From: Verrucomicrobiota bacterium
Lineage (GTDB): Bacteria; Verrucomicrobiota; Verrucomicrobiia; Opitutales; UBA953
DNA: 5,324 bases
Direction of reading: 5' to 3'
NCBI GenBank assembly: GCA_009917805.1
Contig: RGES01000099.1
Span: forward strand, 1-5,324
Under the pieces are notes generated by a model that did no database searches, was not told the origin of the DNA, and worked only from the letters and a program-made list of their open reading frames with translations. Within the stretch, counting starts at the first letter, position 1, and each line of letters begins with the position of its first letter. Position numbers and translations under genes: made by a program. This document shows, piece after piece, positions 5,116-5,324 of this stretch.

Positions 5116-5324
5116 GACGCCTCCAAGGCCGACGTGCTCGAGGTGGGCGTGCCCTTCTCCGATCCGCTCGCGGACGGCCTGACGAACCAGCTCGCCGCCC
5201 AGCGCGCCCTCGAAGGCGGCATGACCTACGACGGCCTGCTCGACGTGCTCCGCGCGGTGCGCGCGGGCACGGACAAGCCGATCGTGCTCTATTGCTATTA
5301 TAACCTGCTGTTCTCCTTCGGCCT
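5116..5324 (+). CDS. trpA: Tryptophan synthase alpha subunit fragment, 5'-truncated and running off the window
   Basis: TrpA converts indole-3-glycerol phosphate to indole, which passes to TrpB. The plus-strand frame reads DASKADVLEVGVPFSDPLAD, then GLTNQLAAQRALEGGMTYDG and a segment ending PIVLYCYYNLLFSFG. This is the conserved TrpA core around LELGIPFSDPLADGPTIQ. Both catalytic acids are present: the equivalent of Glu49 at 5140-5142 and of Asp60 at 5173-5175 (Salmonella/E. coli numbering). About the first 40 residues, including the region with the AGDP motif, are absent. The frame is open only back to 5089 (TGA at 5086-5088), through antisense tRNA sequence, and has no ATG, GTG or TTG before the GTG at 5134 inside the conserved strand. 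Nothing like the missing N-terminus lies upstream of the tRNA. It is therefore either a pseudogene remnant or a chimeric junction. No other trp gene is in view. Confidence 0.85.

Noticed and set aside
5297..5302. TATAAT on the minus strand as the tRNA-Leu promoter
   Set aside because: It is about 180 bp from the tRNA, inside conserved trpA codons (YCYYN), and the -35 position falls at the window edge and cannot be read.
1..5324. CRISPR arrays, insertion sequences, phage or toxin-antitoxin genes
   Set aside because: No repeat-spacer arrays, transposase or integrase motifs, or terminal inverted repeats were seen on either strand.

Overview
The window is GC-rich, and its coding regions use mostly G/C third positions. 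It looks like a Verrucomicrobiota genome, most likely an Opitutales/Opitutae relative. The basis is the SGNH esterase with its GxDLY domain, the flavour of the TrpA fragment (NQLAAQRAL, YYN), and the near absence of Shine-Dalgarno sequences. This taxonomic call is inference from remembered protein flavour, not a search.

Left part (1-2183): a drug-efflux locus. On the minus strand a lipoprotein membrane-fusion protein (552-1682) is followed 9 nt later by an AcrB-type RND permease that runs off the window (1-542). Divergent from them, on the plus strand, is an AcrR/TtgR-type TetR repressor (1707-2183). Between the two start codons lies a perfect 11+4+11 inverted repeat (1667-1692) built on the AcrR half-site TACATACA. 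It covers the start codon of the adaptor gene, so binding there should shut both directions. The repressor itself appears to lack about 50 C-terminal residues.

Middle (2180-4730): the repressor overlaps by 4 nt (GTGA) a small exported coiled-coil protein of unknown function. After 12 nt comes an exported SGNH/GDSL esterase. These three genes are spaced like an operon. A YhhQ-type queuosine-precursor transporter follows and ends in a convincing intrinsic terminator.

Right part (4731-5324): no protein gene lies between 4731 and 5033. A good sigma70-like promoter (4855-4883) is followed by about 136 nt containing four hairpins and an 11-bp terminator hairpin, with no plausible ORF. This is a candidate small RNA that I cannot assign to a known family. 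Two 9-bp direct repeats exactly 21 bp apart lie just upstream of the promoter. A tRNA-Leu(UAA) faces it from the minus strand. At the 5' end of the tRNA the sequence turns directly into the interior of trpA on the plus strand. About 40 N-terminal TrpA residues, the trpA start codon and any nearby tRNA promoter are all missing there, so this junction is either a real rearrangement or an assembly chimera.
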